A stretch of DNA of 64,000 nt from an uncultured Bacteroidia bacterium. Lineage in GTDB: Bacteria; Bacteroidota; Bacteroidia; Bacteroidales; F082. Below the pieces are notes generated by a model. That model was not told the origin of the DNA, ran no database searches, and saw only the letters and a program-made list of their open reading frames with translations. Of this stretch, positions 1 through 8,680 are shown piece by piece. The stretch's first letter is position 1; every line of letters starts with the position of its first letter. The stretch lies in NCBI GenBank assembly GCA_902785755.1, contig CACZZO010000004.1, positions 154,718 through 218,717 of the forward strand, in the 5' to 3' direction. The position numbers and the translations under genes are program-made.

Positions 1-1
1 A

Positions 2-388
2 ATCAAAAAAGTTGATATCGGTGAAGACTGTACATTGCATCGGCATTGTAAAATTGATGGTGCAAACCCAAGAGGTGTGCATATCGGGGATAGATGTCGA
101 ATTGCTGCTCATGCAATTGTCTTTGCTCATGATTATTATGGAGGTAGGGACAAAGTTGATACTTATATTGGGAAACAATGCATCATTGGTTATGCTGCAA
201 TTATTTTACCTGGTGTAAAATTGGGTGACAATGTTATAGTTGGAGCAGGTTCTGTGGTTTCTAGAGATATTCCGAGTAATTGTATTGTAGCAGGTAATCC
301 GGCAAAAATAATTAAAGAAGGAATTGCCATTGATGAACATGGAAGAATAACGGATCACGGACATAAACCAGAAAAGAAAGTAGAATAA
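2..388 (+). CDS. Hexapeptide-repeat acyltransferase, 5' end cut off by the window
   Basis: The reading frame is open from base 2, so the N-terminus lies upstream of the window; 128 residues remain. The sequence shows left-handed beta-helix hexads (for example VHIGDRCRIAA and VIVGAGSVVSRDIPSN) and the family ending [12 protein letters not shown]. These belong to the LbH acetyltransferase family (WbbJ/CysE-like), which moves an acetyl or other acyl group from CoA to a sugar. It is a paralogue of the acyltransferase at 2736-3236; both share the pattern DGxNPxGxHIGD. The gene opens the visible part of a plus-strand polysaccharide locus, 13 nt ahead of the MaoC gene. The acceptor sugar cannot be read from the sequence. 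Confidence 0.9.
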   Translation: MKKVDIGEDCTLHRHCKIDGANPRGVHIGDRCRIAAHAIVFAHDYYGGRDKVDTYIGKQCIIGYAAIILPGVKLGDNVIVGAGSVVSRDIPSNCIVAGNPAKIIKEGIAIDEHGRITDHGHKPEKKVE

Positions 389-401
389 ATAATTAATTAA
401 A

Positions 402-866
402 ATGAAACAAAGTGTTTTGGGTCTCTATTTTGAAGACTTTGAAGTAGGGGAAGAGATAAAACATGCTCTTTCGAAAACTGTATTTGAAAGTGATAACAAT
501 TTCTTTTCTCTCCTCACGATGAATCATCATCCAGTCCATACCAATGTAGATTATGCTAGCCATAATCAACATGGTCAATTACTTGTGGTGGGGACTTTGG
601 TTTTTTCTTTAGTCGTTGGTATGACAGTGCCTGATATTAGTGGCAAAGCAATTGCCAATTTGGGATATGAAAGCATAAAACATTTGGCTCCTACTTTTGT
701 TGGAGATACGCTTTATGCGCGTACAAAGATATTGGATAAACGAGAGTCAAAAACAAAAAACGACAGAGGAATTATATATGTTGAAACCATCGGGTATAAT
801 CAAAGGGGAGAGGATGTCATCTCGTTCCGCAGGAATGTTTTGGTGAAAAAACACAATCCATCATAA
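402..866 (+). CDS. MaoC-like (R)-hydratase domain protein
   Basis: This is a 154-residue single hot-dog protein of the MaoC dehydratase family. It starts YFEDFEVGEEIKHA, a typical family opening, and carries NHHPVHTN where hydratases have D-x(n)-NPxH. The histidine is kept, but the usual first Asp appears as Asn, so activity may differ. Family members hydrate 2-enoyl-CoAs or mesaconyl-CoA-type substrates. It lies 9 nt before two CitE-like lyases. MaoC plus CitE pairs are known from malyl-CoA/mesaconyl-CoA chemistry, so a short hydroxyacyl-CoA for sugar decoration is a reasonable inference. The exact substrate is unknown. Confidence 0.85.
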   Translation: MKQSVLGLYFEDFEVGEEIKHALSKTVFESDNNFFSLLTMNHHPVHTNVDYASHNQHGQLLVVGTLVFSLVVGMTVPDISGKAIANLGYESIKHLAPTFVGDTLYARTKILDKRESKTKNDRGIIYVETIGYNQRGEDVISFRRNVLVKKHNPS

Positions 867-875
867 TTTTACGGT

Positions 876-1760
876 ATGAAAACAAGTTTCCTTACACGTA
901 GCCTTATGTTTGTGCCTGCTCATAATGACAGATTGATGCAAAGTGCTGCACGTAGCAATGCTGATGTGCTGTTGTTGGATGTGGAAGATTCAGTTCAGCC
1001 AATTGAGAACAAACAAATTGCTCGAAACAATATTATTAAATATGTAAACGAAGGCGTTTTTGACAATCGTGTGCTCTTCCCTCGAATTAATGATAGAGAA
1101 AGTGGCCAATTACTAAAGGATGTGACACAATTATCCATTAAAGGAGTGACTGGATTTATGTATCCAAAAGCACGTTGTGGTGAGGATATCTATTTTATTG
1201 GTAAGTTGCTTGACACTATTGAATACGACAAGGGCTTTAGACAAGGAACGTTCAAACTTATTCCTATTATTGAGACGACGGGTGCCGTGATGAACATTCA
1301 AGACATCTGCAAAGCTAGCCCAAGAGTGGTGGCAGTGGCTTTTGGTTGTGAGGATTATGTCACAGATCTTGAAGGCAAACACGACATAGATGGACAGAGT
1401 ATTTTCTTTGCCCGTAATATGATTGTGAATGGAGCGCATAATTGTGGGGTAGCCGCCATTGATACGGTTCATATCAGAGTTCATGACTTGGATGACCTTG
1501 AACATAATCTTATCCTATCCAAGAAGCTTGGTTTTGATGGGATGCTCATTCTTAATCCCAAGGAATTGCCTTTATGTCACCGTTACTATTCTCCTTCACC
1601 CGAGGAAGTGGAATGGGCAGAAGAGATGGTTCAGTTAACTGAGGAATCAATTCGTGAAGGTAAAGGTGTGGCAGTGAAAGACAATAAATTTATAGGCCCT
1701 CCGATGCTCAAAATGGCTCAAGATATCTTGAAAAAGAACGAATTATGTAAATCACATTAA
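876..1760 (+). CDS. HpcH/HpaI aldolase / CitE-like CoA-ester lyase, copy 1
   Basis: This 294-residue protein belongs to the citrate lyase beta subunit-like (CitE/Mcl) TIM-barrel family. Conserved features are RSLMFVPAH at residues 8-16, LDVEDSV at 34-40, the arginine in the FPRINDRES stretch, the metal-binding Glu of IPIIETTGAV, and GCEDYVTDL. These lyases cleave or form malyl-, citramalyl- or beta-methylmalyl-CoA using Mg2+. All metal and substrate positions I can identify are present. It sits between the MaoC gene (9 nt) and its own paralogue (10 nt). The setting inside an exopolysaccharide locus is unusual. Confidence 0.9.
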   Translation: MKTSFLTRSLMFVPAHNDRLMQSAARSNADVLLLDVEDSVQPIENKQIARNNIIKYVNEGVFDNRVLFPRINDRESGQLLKDVTQLSIKGVTGFMYPKARCGEDIYFIGKLLDTIEYDKGFRQGTFKLIPIIETTGAVMNIQDICKASPRVVAVAFGCEDYVTDLEGKHDIDGQSIFFARNMIVNGAHNCGVAAIDTVHIRVHDLDDLEHNLILSKKLGFDGMLILNPKELPLCHRYYSPSPEEVEWAEEMVQLTEESIREGKGVAVKDNKFIGPPMLKMAQDILKKNELCKSH

Positions 1761-1770
1761 CCATACTAAT

Positions 1771-2664
1771 ATGAAAGTAGATTTCCTAACACGCAGTTTA
1801 TTATACCTTCCTGCACATAAAGAGCATTTAATCCAGAATGCTTTAAAGAGCGGAGCGGATATGTTGGCCCTTGACTTGGAAGATTCTTGTCAACCATTTG
1901 AAAACAAACAGATGGGTCGAGATAATATCATTAAGTTTTTGAATGAAGGTTTGTTGGAGGGACATAAAATCTTCCCAAGGGTAAATGATAGAGAAAGTGG
2001 TGAGTTGTTAAAGGATGTTCATCAGCTTGCGCTTCCTGGTATTTCAGGCTTTATTTATCCGAAATGCACCAATGGACAAGACATTTATTTTATTGGAAAG
2101 CTCTTGGAGACCATTGAGTATGAAAAGCATATTCCGGTTGGGTATTTTAAGCTGATACCTTTGATTGAAACTACTGGAGCTGTGGCAAATATCAATGATG
2201 TATGTGAGTCTTGTCCAGAACGTATCATCGCTGTTGGTTTTGGTGCTGAAGATTATATGTCTGATCTAGGTGGACGACACAATGAAGGAGGTAATAGCAT
2301 TTTTTCGGCAAGAGCTATTATTGCGAATGCGGCAAAAGCTCATGACATCGTTCCTTTGGATATTGTTCACATGAAGGTACATGACTTGGATGATTTAGAA
2401 AGGGAGATGAATGTGGCAAGAGATTTGGGTTATGAAGGTAAAATGTTAGTACACCCCAAGGAAATACCAGTATGTCATAAATGTTTTTCTCCATCTGAAG
2501 AACAAATTACATGGGCAGAGGAAATAGTATTTCTATGTGATGAGGCAAAAAAAGAAGGCAGGGGTGTTGCTTATATGAATAACAAGTTCATAGGTCCACC
2601 TATGTTAAAAATGGCACAAGATATTCTGAAAAAAGCGAAGTTGTGTGAACAAAATAAAAGATAG
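1771..2664 (+). CDS. HpcH/HpaI aldolase / CitE-like CoA-ester lyase, copy 2
   Basis: This 297-residue protein is a clear tandem paralogue of the preceding gene. The two align end to end without gaps of note, for example RSLLYLPAH, LDLEDSCQPFENKQ, IPLIETTGAV, GAEDYMSDL and a shared ending FIGPPMLKMAQDILKK. Both copies keep the catalytic Glu/Asp metal ligands, so this is not a dead duplicate. The copies may have different acyl-CoA substrates or form a heteromer. The gene is followed by a 71-nt AT-rich gap that holds a decayed sugar-transferase start. Confidence 0.9.
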   Translation: MKVDFLTRSLLYLPAHKEHLIQNALKSGADMLALDLEDSCQPFENKQMGRDNIIKFLNEGLLEGHKIFPRVNDRESGELLKDVHQLALPGISGFIYPKCTNGQDIYFIGKLLETIEYEKHIPVGYFKLIPLIETTGAVANINDVCESCPERIIAVGFGAEDYMSDLGGRHNEGGNSIFSARAIIANAAKAHDIVPLDIVHMKVHDLDDLEREMNVARDLGYEGKMLVHPKEIPVCHKCFSPSEEQITWAEEIVFLCDEAKKEGRGVAYMNNKFIGPPMLKMAQDILKKAKLCEQNKR

Positions 2665-2678
2665 TATTTGTTTCTAAT

Positions 2679-2720
2679 ATGTATAAACATTTTGTTAAAT
2701 GCTTTATATGTATAAAATAA
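2679..2720 (+). pseudogene. Decayed sugar-transferase start (remnant 1)
   Basis: An ATG here opens MYKHFVKCFICIK and then stops. It matches the first 13 residues of the intact sugar transferase at 4238 (MYKHFFKRCISIF) and also remnant 2 at 3245. About three quarters of the first 35 bases match remnant 2. It lies in the otherwise geneless 71 nt before an acyltransferase gene. A truncated, mutated relic is the simplest reading; a short leader peptide is the alternative. Confidence 0.5.
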
Positions 2721-2735
2721 AAGTTTTTTTTCATA

Positions 2736-3236
2736 ATGAACACAGACGAAATCAAAGAACCTAAAAGGTCGCTAAAACAGCGCATCAAGGTATTTCTCTT
2801 CAAGGCTATTAACAGAACCCAATCTTTCTATTTGAGAAATATCCGAGGTGTGGATTTAGGAAAAAAATGTAGTATTAATAGGAAGGCAAAAACTGACGGG
2901 ATTAATCCAAAAGGAATTCATATTGGAGATTTTGTTAGAGTCTCTCAAAACGCATTGATTTTGGCACATGATCATTACAGGGATGAAGAGCACCAGTATG
3001 TGGAAACATGGATTGGCCATCATGTTAATATTGGATGGGGTGCAGTGATTAACCCCGGTCTGAAAATTGGAAATCATGTAATCGTGGGAGCAAATGCGGT
3101 TGTGACAAAGGATGTACCTGATGGTAGTATTGTTGCTGGGAATCCTGCTAAAATCATAAAGGTGAATATTGAGTTGAACGATCATGGCAGTATGGTGCGC
3201 CGAGGCGAACGCCCTAATGCAAATCAAAAACTGTAA
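2736..3236 (+). CDS. Hexapeptide-repeat acyltransferase (WbbJ/maltose-O-acetyltransferase-like)
   Basis: This 166-residue protein has a basic N-terminal segment (about residues 1-35) and then left-handed beta-helix hexads such as [32 protein letters not shown] and [17 protein letters not shown]. It ends with the family signature [12 protein letters not shown]. The likely role is transfer of an acyl group from CoA to a sugar or nucleotide-sugar in capsule assembly. It is the paralogue of the partial gene at the window start, so the MaoC-CitE-CitE block is bracketed by two related acyltransferases. This supports a link between the acyl-CoA enzymes and sugar acylation. Confidence 0.9.
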   Translation: MNTDEIKEPKRSLKQRIKVFLFKAINRTQSFYLRNIRGVDLGKKCSINRKAKTDGINPKGIHIGDFVRVSQNALILAHDHYRDEEHQYVETWIGHHVNIGWGAVINPGLKIGNHVIVGANAVVTKDVPDGSIVAGNPAKIIKVNIELNDHGSMVRRGERPNANQKL

Positions 3237-3244
3237 ATATCAAT

Positions 3245-3319
3245 ATGTACAAGCATTTTTTCAAACGCTGTATCAGCATTTTTGGCTTCTTATTGGCATT
3301 TGTTGTAGTGGGTTGGTAA
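3245..3319 (+). pseudogene. Truncated sugar-transferase start (remnant 2)
   Basis: ATG opens 24 residues, MYKHFFKRCISIFGFLLAFV plus VVGW, and then a stop. The first 42 bases differ from the intact gene start at 4238 at only two positions; after that the two stay alignable at protein level but diverge in DNA. One extra base after the last Trp codon would open a further hydrophobic stretch, so a frameshift plus deletion is likely. It sits between an acyltransferase and LicD. The divergence past codon 14 suggests a relic of a related but different transferase rather than a fresh duplication. Confidence 0.75.
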
Positions 3320-3341
3320 TGGTGGTTTTTCATGTTTTATA

Positions 3342-4232
3342 ATGGATATGACCAATTATAAAAATCAATCATTAATTAGCGTAAAATCATTTTCTCAAGA
3401 AGAGCTGAGAAAATGGCAGATGAAACTGTTGGAAATTCTAGTGTATTTTAAGGAGTTTTGCGATTTGCACGACTTGCAGTTTTTTCTTGCTGCCGGGACT
3501 TGTATCGGTGCGGTAAGGCATCATGGTTTTATCCCATGGGACGATGATTTGGATGTAGTCATGCTTCGCAAAGATTATGACAAACTTATTAAACTTTGGG
3601 ATAAAGAAGCAGATAATAATCGTTTTCAACTATGCGTTACCAACAAAGATAAAAGTTCACGGTTTCCAATGGCAACAATCAGAAGTGTTAACACAACTTG
3701 TATATATCAACATAGTATAAATGATGATATTTGCCAAGGATTAAAAATAGATGTCAGGTTTTTAGATGGTGTACCCCCCAAAAAAATTCCATATCTATTT
3801 CAATATTTTTGTGAAGGCCTTTTTGGGTTGTTAAGAACAGAACGAGCTCCTGAAAGAATGTCACGAAAGAGAAGAATAGTTGCAAAAATCATTTTAGTTG
3901 TTTTCCCAAAACACTCAATACGTTGGAGAGTTTCTTGTTGGTGTGAGGAATATATGAAGAAATATTTGATTGATAATTGTGAATATGTTAGATATCTATT
4001 ATGCTCACCACTTCCCAAAAGGATTTTTACAGAGTCAATTAATGTTGATTTTGAAGGATATAATATGCCAATTCCCCAAGATTATGACCTCTTTCTTAAA
4101 TATTCCTATGGGGATTATATGCAATACCCTTCATTAGAACAACGACTTCCTGCTACAGATAATCTTGTATTTTATGATTTGAACAATAGTTATCTTAATT
4201 ATAAAGGGAAATACTATTGTATAAAGAAATGA
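3342..4232 (+). CDS. LicD-family nucleotidyltransferase-fold transferase
   Basis: This 296-residue protein has the LicD signature near residues 45-70: FLAAGTCIGAVRHHGFIPWD, then the acidic metal motif DDDLDVVM and RKDYDKL. LicD proteins transfer phosphocholine or related phospho-groups from nucleotide-activated donors to cell-surface glycans. The gene is AT-rich and is flanked by a sugar-transferase remnant upstream (3245-3319) and the intact transferase 5 nt downstream, which marks it as an inserted cassette gene. No choline kinase or cytidylyltransferase (LicA/LicC) is visible in the window, so the donor is unknown; many Bacteroidetes LicD relatives probably use other groups. Confidence 0.9.
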   Translation: MDMTNYKNQSLISVKSFSQEELRKWQMKLLEILVYFKEFCDLHDLQFFLAAGTCIGAVRHHGFIPWDDDLDVVMLRKDYDKLIKLWDKEADNNRFQLCVTNKDKSSRFPMATIRSVNTTCIYQHSINDDICQGLKIDVRFLDGVPPKKIPYLFQYFCEGLFGLLRTERAPERMSRKRRIVAKIILVVFPKHSIRWRVSCWCEEYMKKYLIDNCEYVRYLLCSPLPKRIFTESINVDFEGYNMPIPQDYDLFLKYSYGDYMQYPSLEQRLPATDNLVFYDLNNSYLNYKGKYYCIKK

Positions 4233-4237
4233 ATAGT

Positions 4238-4846
4238 ATGTACAAACACTTTTTCAAACGCTGTATCAGCATTTTTGGCGCAGTGATAGCGCTCTTAGTA
4301 GTCGGATGGCTTATCATTATTGTGGCTATCATCTTGCATTTCGCTAATAAAGGCGCAGGTGTATTCTTTAAGCAAGAACGTCCGGGTAAAGATGCCAAGA
4401 TTTATAAGGTTCTTAAATTCAAAACCATGACGGATGAACGCGATGCCGATGGTAAATTGTTGTCCGATGAAAAACGCCTTACCAAAGTGGGAAAAATCGT
4501 GCGCAGCCTTTCCATCGACGAACTACCCCAGTTGATTAACATTCTGAAGGGTGATATGTCTTTCATCGGACCAAGACCTTGGAAAGTCGAGTATTTGCCT
4601 TTGTATTCTCCCGAGCAGATGCGTCGCCATGAAGTGCGTCCCGGCATCAGCGGCTGGGCGCAAGTAAATGGCAGAAATGCCATTTCCTTTACCAAGCGTT
4701 TGGAATACGATATCTATTATGTCGATCATCTTACTTTTTGGTTGGATGTGAAGATTTTCTTCATGACCATCTTCAAAGTGTTCAAGCGCGAGGGAATCTC
4801 GGAAGAAGGGCAGGCCACCTCAGAAGCATTCAATGGGCATAACTAA
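4238..4846 (+). CDS. Initiating sugar-phosphate transferase (PglC/EpsL-type monotopic PGT)
   Basis: This 202-residue protein is a single-domain bacterial sugar transferase (PF02397). It has one re-entrant N-terminal membrane segment (about 12-37), then FFKQERPGK, KFKTM, the catalytic Asp-Glu of SIDELPQLINILKGDMSFIG, and RPGISGWAQVNGRN. It links a sugar-1-phosphate from a UDP-sugar to undecaprenyl phosphate and so starts repeat-unit assembly. I chose the ATG at 4238 because it gives the family start MYKHFFKR and clears the LicD stop; an in-frame ATG at 4217 would overlap LicD. It overlaps the next gene by 14 nt. Confidence 0.92.
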   Translation: MYKHFFKRCISIFGAVIALLVVGWLIIIVAIILHFANKGAGVFFKQERPGKDAKIYKVLKFKTMTDERDADGKLLSDEKRLTKVGKIVRSLSIDELPQLINILKGDMSFIGPRPWKVEYLPLYSPEQMRRHEVRPGISGWAQVNGRNAISFTKRLEYDIYYVDHLTFWLDVKIFFMTIFKVFKREGISEEGQATSEAFNGHN

Positions 4847-6272
4847 GCACACAAGAGTTTTTTGTGTAGTCTTTTGCTTTGTCTTCAGCATCTTGACGGC
4901 ATGTGGGAAAAGTCCTACAGTGCTGACCCAAAAGATGCTGGACAAAGCAGGATTGACTTTTGTTATTAAGGGAGACTATACCGCAAATGATGCTATTCTG
5001 TATATCGGAAATCAGCAGGAACTGGTTTTTGACGGTGGGAGGATTGACCATGTGATACTTGTAGGCAGACATTCCAAATTGAAAGTAAAAGGTGCGAAAC
5101 CTGTATTTGGAAAAAATGTCATCATCAGAGGTGTCTGGGATATTGAAGAAGCCCATGACGGATGGTTTGAATATGAAGAGGGAAGTGGCTTTGTAGCCAA
5201 CCAGCTCATCAAAAACATGCTGGCATTTTCCAATGATGTCACGTTTTGTCATCTTTATTTTGAAGAAGATCGAACCTATTATTTTGAGTTGCCTTATCAG
5301 GGTAATGCCAGATTGGGTGATGTGTTTACCTATCATATAAATGACAAAGGAGAAAAGAAACGACATTACGGTGAGTTGTATGATGATGACTATTCGTTCC
5401 TGAGAATATTCACCATTCCTTCCAATACAACAATAACATTAAATAACACATGGAAGATGCTCCCCACTGGGTTAGGTGCATATTTTGTGTTTTGGGAATA
5501 TGGCAAAGAGAATGTGACAATTGAAGGCAAGGGTACCATTGCTGGCGATAATAAAGAACATCTTTACACTTCACCTTATGCGGGATCGAAGTATTATGGG
5601 GAATGGGGCTTTCTTTTCAGGTGTTTCAAATGCAAGAATTTTGTGTTTCGTGGGATTACGCTCAGAGATGCTTTTGGGGATTGCATTGCTTTTCAAGGTT
5701 CTCATTTGCCTAACGAGTATGAATATAGATTTGCCGATGGTTTGCTGATGGAGGATGTCAAGATTATCGGAGCAAGGCGCAATGGGGTAGCAATTGGAGC
5801 TCGCAACGTGATGATTAGAAATTGTCATTTCGAGGGCTGTGGCAATGAAGCGGCCAAAGGGACCGCACCTCGAAGTGCCATTGACTTTGAGCCCGATGGA
5901 ATAAAACATTATCCTGAGATTGGAAACCAAAATGTTTTGATGGAGAATTGTACTTTTAAGGACAATCACTTTGATGTTGCATCATATAGAAATAATCTAT
6001 CGGATTATGGCCAATTGGCTACAACAGTCAAAAACTGCGTTTTCACAGCTCCGTTAAAGATAGAAGGAACTTGTTGGATGCGCTTTGAGAATTGTTACAT
6101 CCCGTTTGTTTGGAATACCAAGGATGACCGCTCCTTGTTGCTGTATTCCAAACACATGGAGTTCGTGAATTGTGAATTTGGGCAGTGGGATACATCCATC
6201 AGAAGTAAAGTTACAACGAAGTCAACAAACATTTTTACCAATTGTAAATTTAACACAAAAATAGAAAAATAA
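4833..6272 (+). CDS. Right-handed beta-helix lipoprotein
   Basis: This 479-residue protein has a lipoprotein signal: a basic start, a hydrophobic stretch and the lipobox LTAC, so it is probably anchored to a membrane on the outside of the cytoplasm. From about residue 215 it shows pectate-lyase-like beta-helix rungs such as NVTIEGKGTIAG, NFVFRGITLRD, GLLMEDVKII, NVMIRNCHFEGC and NVLMENCTF. Such folds often bind or cut polysaccharides. I see no clear catalytic triad that would name a family. Its place between the initiating transferase (14-nt overlap) and the aminotransferase (12 nt) suggests trimming, modifying or holding the exported glycan. Confidence 0.8.
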   Translation: MGITKHTRVFCVVFCFVFSILTACGKSPTVLTQKMLDKAGLTFVIKGDYTANDAILYIGNQQELVFDGGRIDHVILVGRHSKLKVKGAKPVFGKNVIIRGVWDIEEAHDGWFEYEEGSGFVANQLIKNMLAFSNDVTFCHLYFEEDRTYYFELPYQGNARLGDVFTYHINDKGEKKRHYGELYDDDYSFLRIFTIPSNTTITLNNTWKMLPTGLGAYFVFWEYGKENVTIEGKGTIAGDNKEHLYTSPYAGSKYYGEWGFLFRCFKCKNFVFRGITLRDAFGDCIAFQGSHLPNEYEYRFADGLLMEDVKIIGARRNGVAIGARNVMIRNCHFEGCGNEAAKGTAPRSAIDFEPDGIKHYPEIGNQNVLMENCTFKDNHFDVASYRNNLSDYGQLATTVKNCVFTAPLKIEGTCWMRFENCYIPFVWNTKDDRSLLLYSKHMEFVNCEFGQWDTSIRSKVTTKSTNIFTNCKFNTKIEK

Positions 6273-6284
6273 ACTTTTTTACTT

Positions 6285-7535
6285 ATGTCAAATAATCGTA
6301 TCTATCTCTGCCTTGCCCACATGAGCGAGGCAGGAATTGAACAAAAGTATATCCAAGAGGCTTTCGACACCAATTGGGTGGTGCCATTGGGGCCTAATGT
6401 GAACAGCTTTGAGGCCGATTTGGAGCAATTTGTTGGCGAGGACAAGCGTGTCGTTGCTCTCTCATCAGGAACGGCAGCGGTGCATCTCGCGCTGATTGCC
6501 TGCGACGTGCAGCCTGGTGACGAGGTCATCGTGCAGAGTTTCACCTTCTGCGCCTCATCGCATCCTATCACCTACCTTGGTGCAAAACCGATCTTTGTCG
6601 ATTCCGAGAAAGACTCTTGGAACATCGACCCAGAACTGATGGAAGAGGCCATCAAAGACCGAATCGCCAAGACGGGCAAGAAACCCAAGGCTATCGTGCC
6701 GGTAGCGCTTTATGGTATGCCATACGACATCGACAAAATCATGGAAATCGCCAACCGTTACGACATCCCCGTCATCGAAGATGCTGCCGAGGGTTTTGGC
6801 AGCCGCTGGAAAGGACATGTATTGGGCACTTTCGGCAAGTACGGTGTGCTGTCGTTTAACGGCAACAAGATGATAACGACTTCGGGCGGCGGGGCTTTGG
6901 TTTGTCCCGACAAGGAGGCTTGGCAGAAAATCATGTGGTTAGCCACGCAAGCCCGAGAGGCCTATCCTTACTATCAACATGAAGCCATCGGCTACAACTA
7001 TCGTATGTCGAACATTTGCGCAGGCATCGGTCGCGGCCAAATGACCATCGTCAATGACCATATCAATCACCACAAGCATGTCTTTGAGCTATACAAGGAG
7101 TTGCTGAAAGATGTAAAGGGTATAGAAGTTCATGGTAATCCTGACGAGCGTTATGATGCCAATTTCTGGCTGAACACCATTACCATCGACCCAGAAATTC
7201 ACATTAAGGGACAGGAGAACGCTTACAAGATCATCGTGCAAGGCGCGGTGGGAGGAGCGGCTGGTGTGGTTCATGCTACAGATAGTGCTCATACCGACTG
7301 CGAGCCTAATAACAATGTGGAGGCCTTGCGCGTGTGGCTTGACGAAAGAGGTATCGAGGCACGTCCATTGTGGAAGCCCATGCACAAGCAGCCAGTCTAT
7401 AAGGACGCATCGGCATACGTCAATGGCGTTTCAGAAGCCTTGTTCAAGGTAGGAATGTGCCTTCCAAGTGGGCCATACGTCAACGATGAGGATGTAAAGT
7501 ATATCGTAGAAAGAATAAAGGAAGCCATCGTATAG
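6285..7535 (+). CDS. DegT/DnrJ/EryC1/StrS-family PLP aminotransferase
   Basis: This 416-residue sugar aminotransferase opens with LAHMSEAGIEQKYIQEAFDT and has the substrate-side ALSSGTAAVHLAL, IEDAAEGFGSRWKG and the PLP lysine in SFNGNKMITTSGGG. Family members transfer an amino group from glutamate to a 4-keto (sometimes 3-keto) nucleotide sugar. Beside a PglC-like transferase this fits synthesis of an amino- or diamino-deoxy sugar, as in bacillosamine-type pathways. The GC content is clearly higher than in the preceding 6 kb, so the upstream genes may have been exchanged separately. It is followed by a terminator. Confidence 0.92.
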   Translation: MSNNRIYLCLAHMSEAGIEQKYIQEAFDTNWVVPLGPNVNSFEADLEQFVGEDKRVVALSSGTAAVHLALIACDVQPGDEVIVQSFTFCASSHPITYLGAKPIFVDSEKDSWNIDPELMEEAIKDRIAKTGKKPKAIVPVALYGMPYDIDKIMEIANRYDIPVIEDAAEGFGSRWKGHVLGTFGKYGVLSFNGNKMITTSGGGALVCPDKEAWQKIMWLATQAREAYPYYQHEAIGYNYRMSNICAGIGRGQMTIVNDHINHHKHVFELYKELLKDVKGIEVHGNPDERYDANFWLNTITIDPEIHIKGQENAYKIIVQGAVGGAAGVVHATDSAHTDCEPNNNVEALRVWLDERGIEARPLWKPMHKQPVYKDASAYVNGVSEALFKVGMCLPSGPYVNDEDVKYIVERIKEAIV

Positions 7536-7574
7536 TCACAGGTAGATTGTAAGTGTTGTTTTCAAGATTCAAGC

Positions 7575-7609
7575 AACGGATTCGGCTAAAGTCGGATCCG
7601 TTTTTTTTT
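7575..7609 (+). terminator. Rho-independent terminator after the aminotransferase
   Basis: A 12-bp stem (7575-7586 with 7591-7602, two G-T pairs) closes a 4-base loop TAAA and runs into nine or more T. It ends the upstream glycan-synthesis operon before the export module. Confidence 0.85.
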
Positions 7610-7679
7610 GTTTTTACAGCACAAAGGTTTTATCTTCCAGTCGAGATAATGTTTTTTAGTAGGTTTTTGCAAAAAACGC

Positions 7680-7709
7680 TTGCAGATTGGATTTTTTGTC
7701 GTATCTTTG
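7680..7709 (+). promoter_or_regulatory. Bacteroidetes-type promoter of the export module
   Basis: A -33 element TTG at 7680-7682 is followed after 19 nt by the -7 box TATCTTTG at 7702-7709, an exact TAnnTTTG match. Transcription would start near 7716, about 50 nt before the ATG of the Wza-like gene. Placed just after a terminator, it separates export from synthesis genes. Confidence 0.75.
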
Positions 7710-7766
7710 AACCGAAAATGTGGACGATGTTCCAACATAAAGTGTTGAATTAATGTAACTTATATC

Positions 7767-8609
7767 ATGAAAAGTAGCAATATGTTGAAAAAAAACAGTT
7801 TGTTTTTCTTGGCGTTGGCACTTTTGTTGTCGTCATGCGATGTGTCAAAGCGAATCACTTATTTTCAGGACATTCAAGAGAAAAGTGTTTCTACTGTCAC
7901 TGAAGAGCAACCCACACCAGAGATTCGTCTTCGTCCCGAAGACAAAATTTCCATTATTGTCAACACTAAGGTGCCGGAACTGACAGCCCTTTTCAATTTA
8001 CCTTATACTGCTCGTATTTTAGGTCAGTCGTCTGATTATGTGAATAACACAAATCAAGGTACTTCAGGGTATATTATCAGAAATGATGGTACCATAGATT
8101 TTCCTGTATTGGGTTCTGTTCAGGCTGCTGGGTTGACACGCGATGAGCTGGCGGCTCATATCAAGACAGAACTTATTAATCGCAATTTGGTCAACGAACC
8201 TGTAGTTACAGTAGAGTTTATCAACTTGCAGTTTTCGGTAATGGGTGAAGTAAGAGCCCCTGGTTCATACAAGATCCTTCGTGACCATATCACCTTATTG
8301 GATGCTTTATCAATGGCTGGGGATTTGAGCATTGACGGTAAGCGCGACAATGTGCTGGTGCTCCGTCCTGATACTTCTGGCAACATAACGGCTTATAATG
8401 TCGATATGCGCTCATTCGATAATGTTAAGGGTTCTCCGGCCTACTATATCCATCAAAACGATTACATATATGTTGAGCCTAATAAAAAACGAGCCAATCA
8501 GTCAACAGTCAATGCCAATACGGTTCAATCCGCCTCGTTTTGGATTTCTGTTGTCTCTTTACTTGCTTCCGTGGCAACCACCGTTTCTGTAATAATGACA
8601 AGAAATTAA
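7767..8609 (+). CDS. Polysaccharide export outer-membrane lipoprotein (Wza/BexD family)
   Basis: This 280-residue protein has a signal peptide with lipobox LLSSC, then the poly-export (PES) domain from about 50 to 140 (LRPEDKISIIVNTK, GYIIRNDGTIDFPVLGSV) and a SLBB-like domain (FSVMGEVRAPGSYKI). A C-terminal hydrophobic helix (about 253-275) follows. The family forms the outer-membrane channel for capsule or EPS export. It is half of a Wza/Wzz pair with the next gene (71 nt downstream). A second such pair occurs at 39853-43133. Confidence 0.93.
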   Translation: MKSSNMLKKNSLFFLALALLLSSCDVSKRITYFQDIQEKSVSTVTEEQPTPEIRLRPEDKISIIVNTKVPELTALFNLPYTARILGQSSDYVNNTNQGTSGYIIRNDGTIDFPVLGSVQAAGLTRDELAAHIKTELINRNLVNEPVVTVEFINLQFSVMGEVRAPGSYKILRDHITLLDALSMAGDLSIDGKRDNVLVLRPDTSGNITAYNVDMRSFDNVKGSPAYYIHQNDYIYVEPNKKRANQSTVNANTVQSASFWISVVSLLASVATTVSVIMTRN

Positions 8610-8680
8610 TGACGAACAAGGCATAGACTACCAAAACAATTTTTCAATCAATACAATAATCAAGTCAATAATTCAAAACC

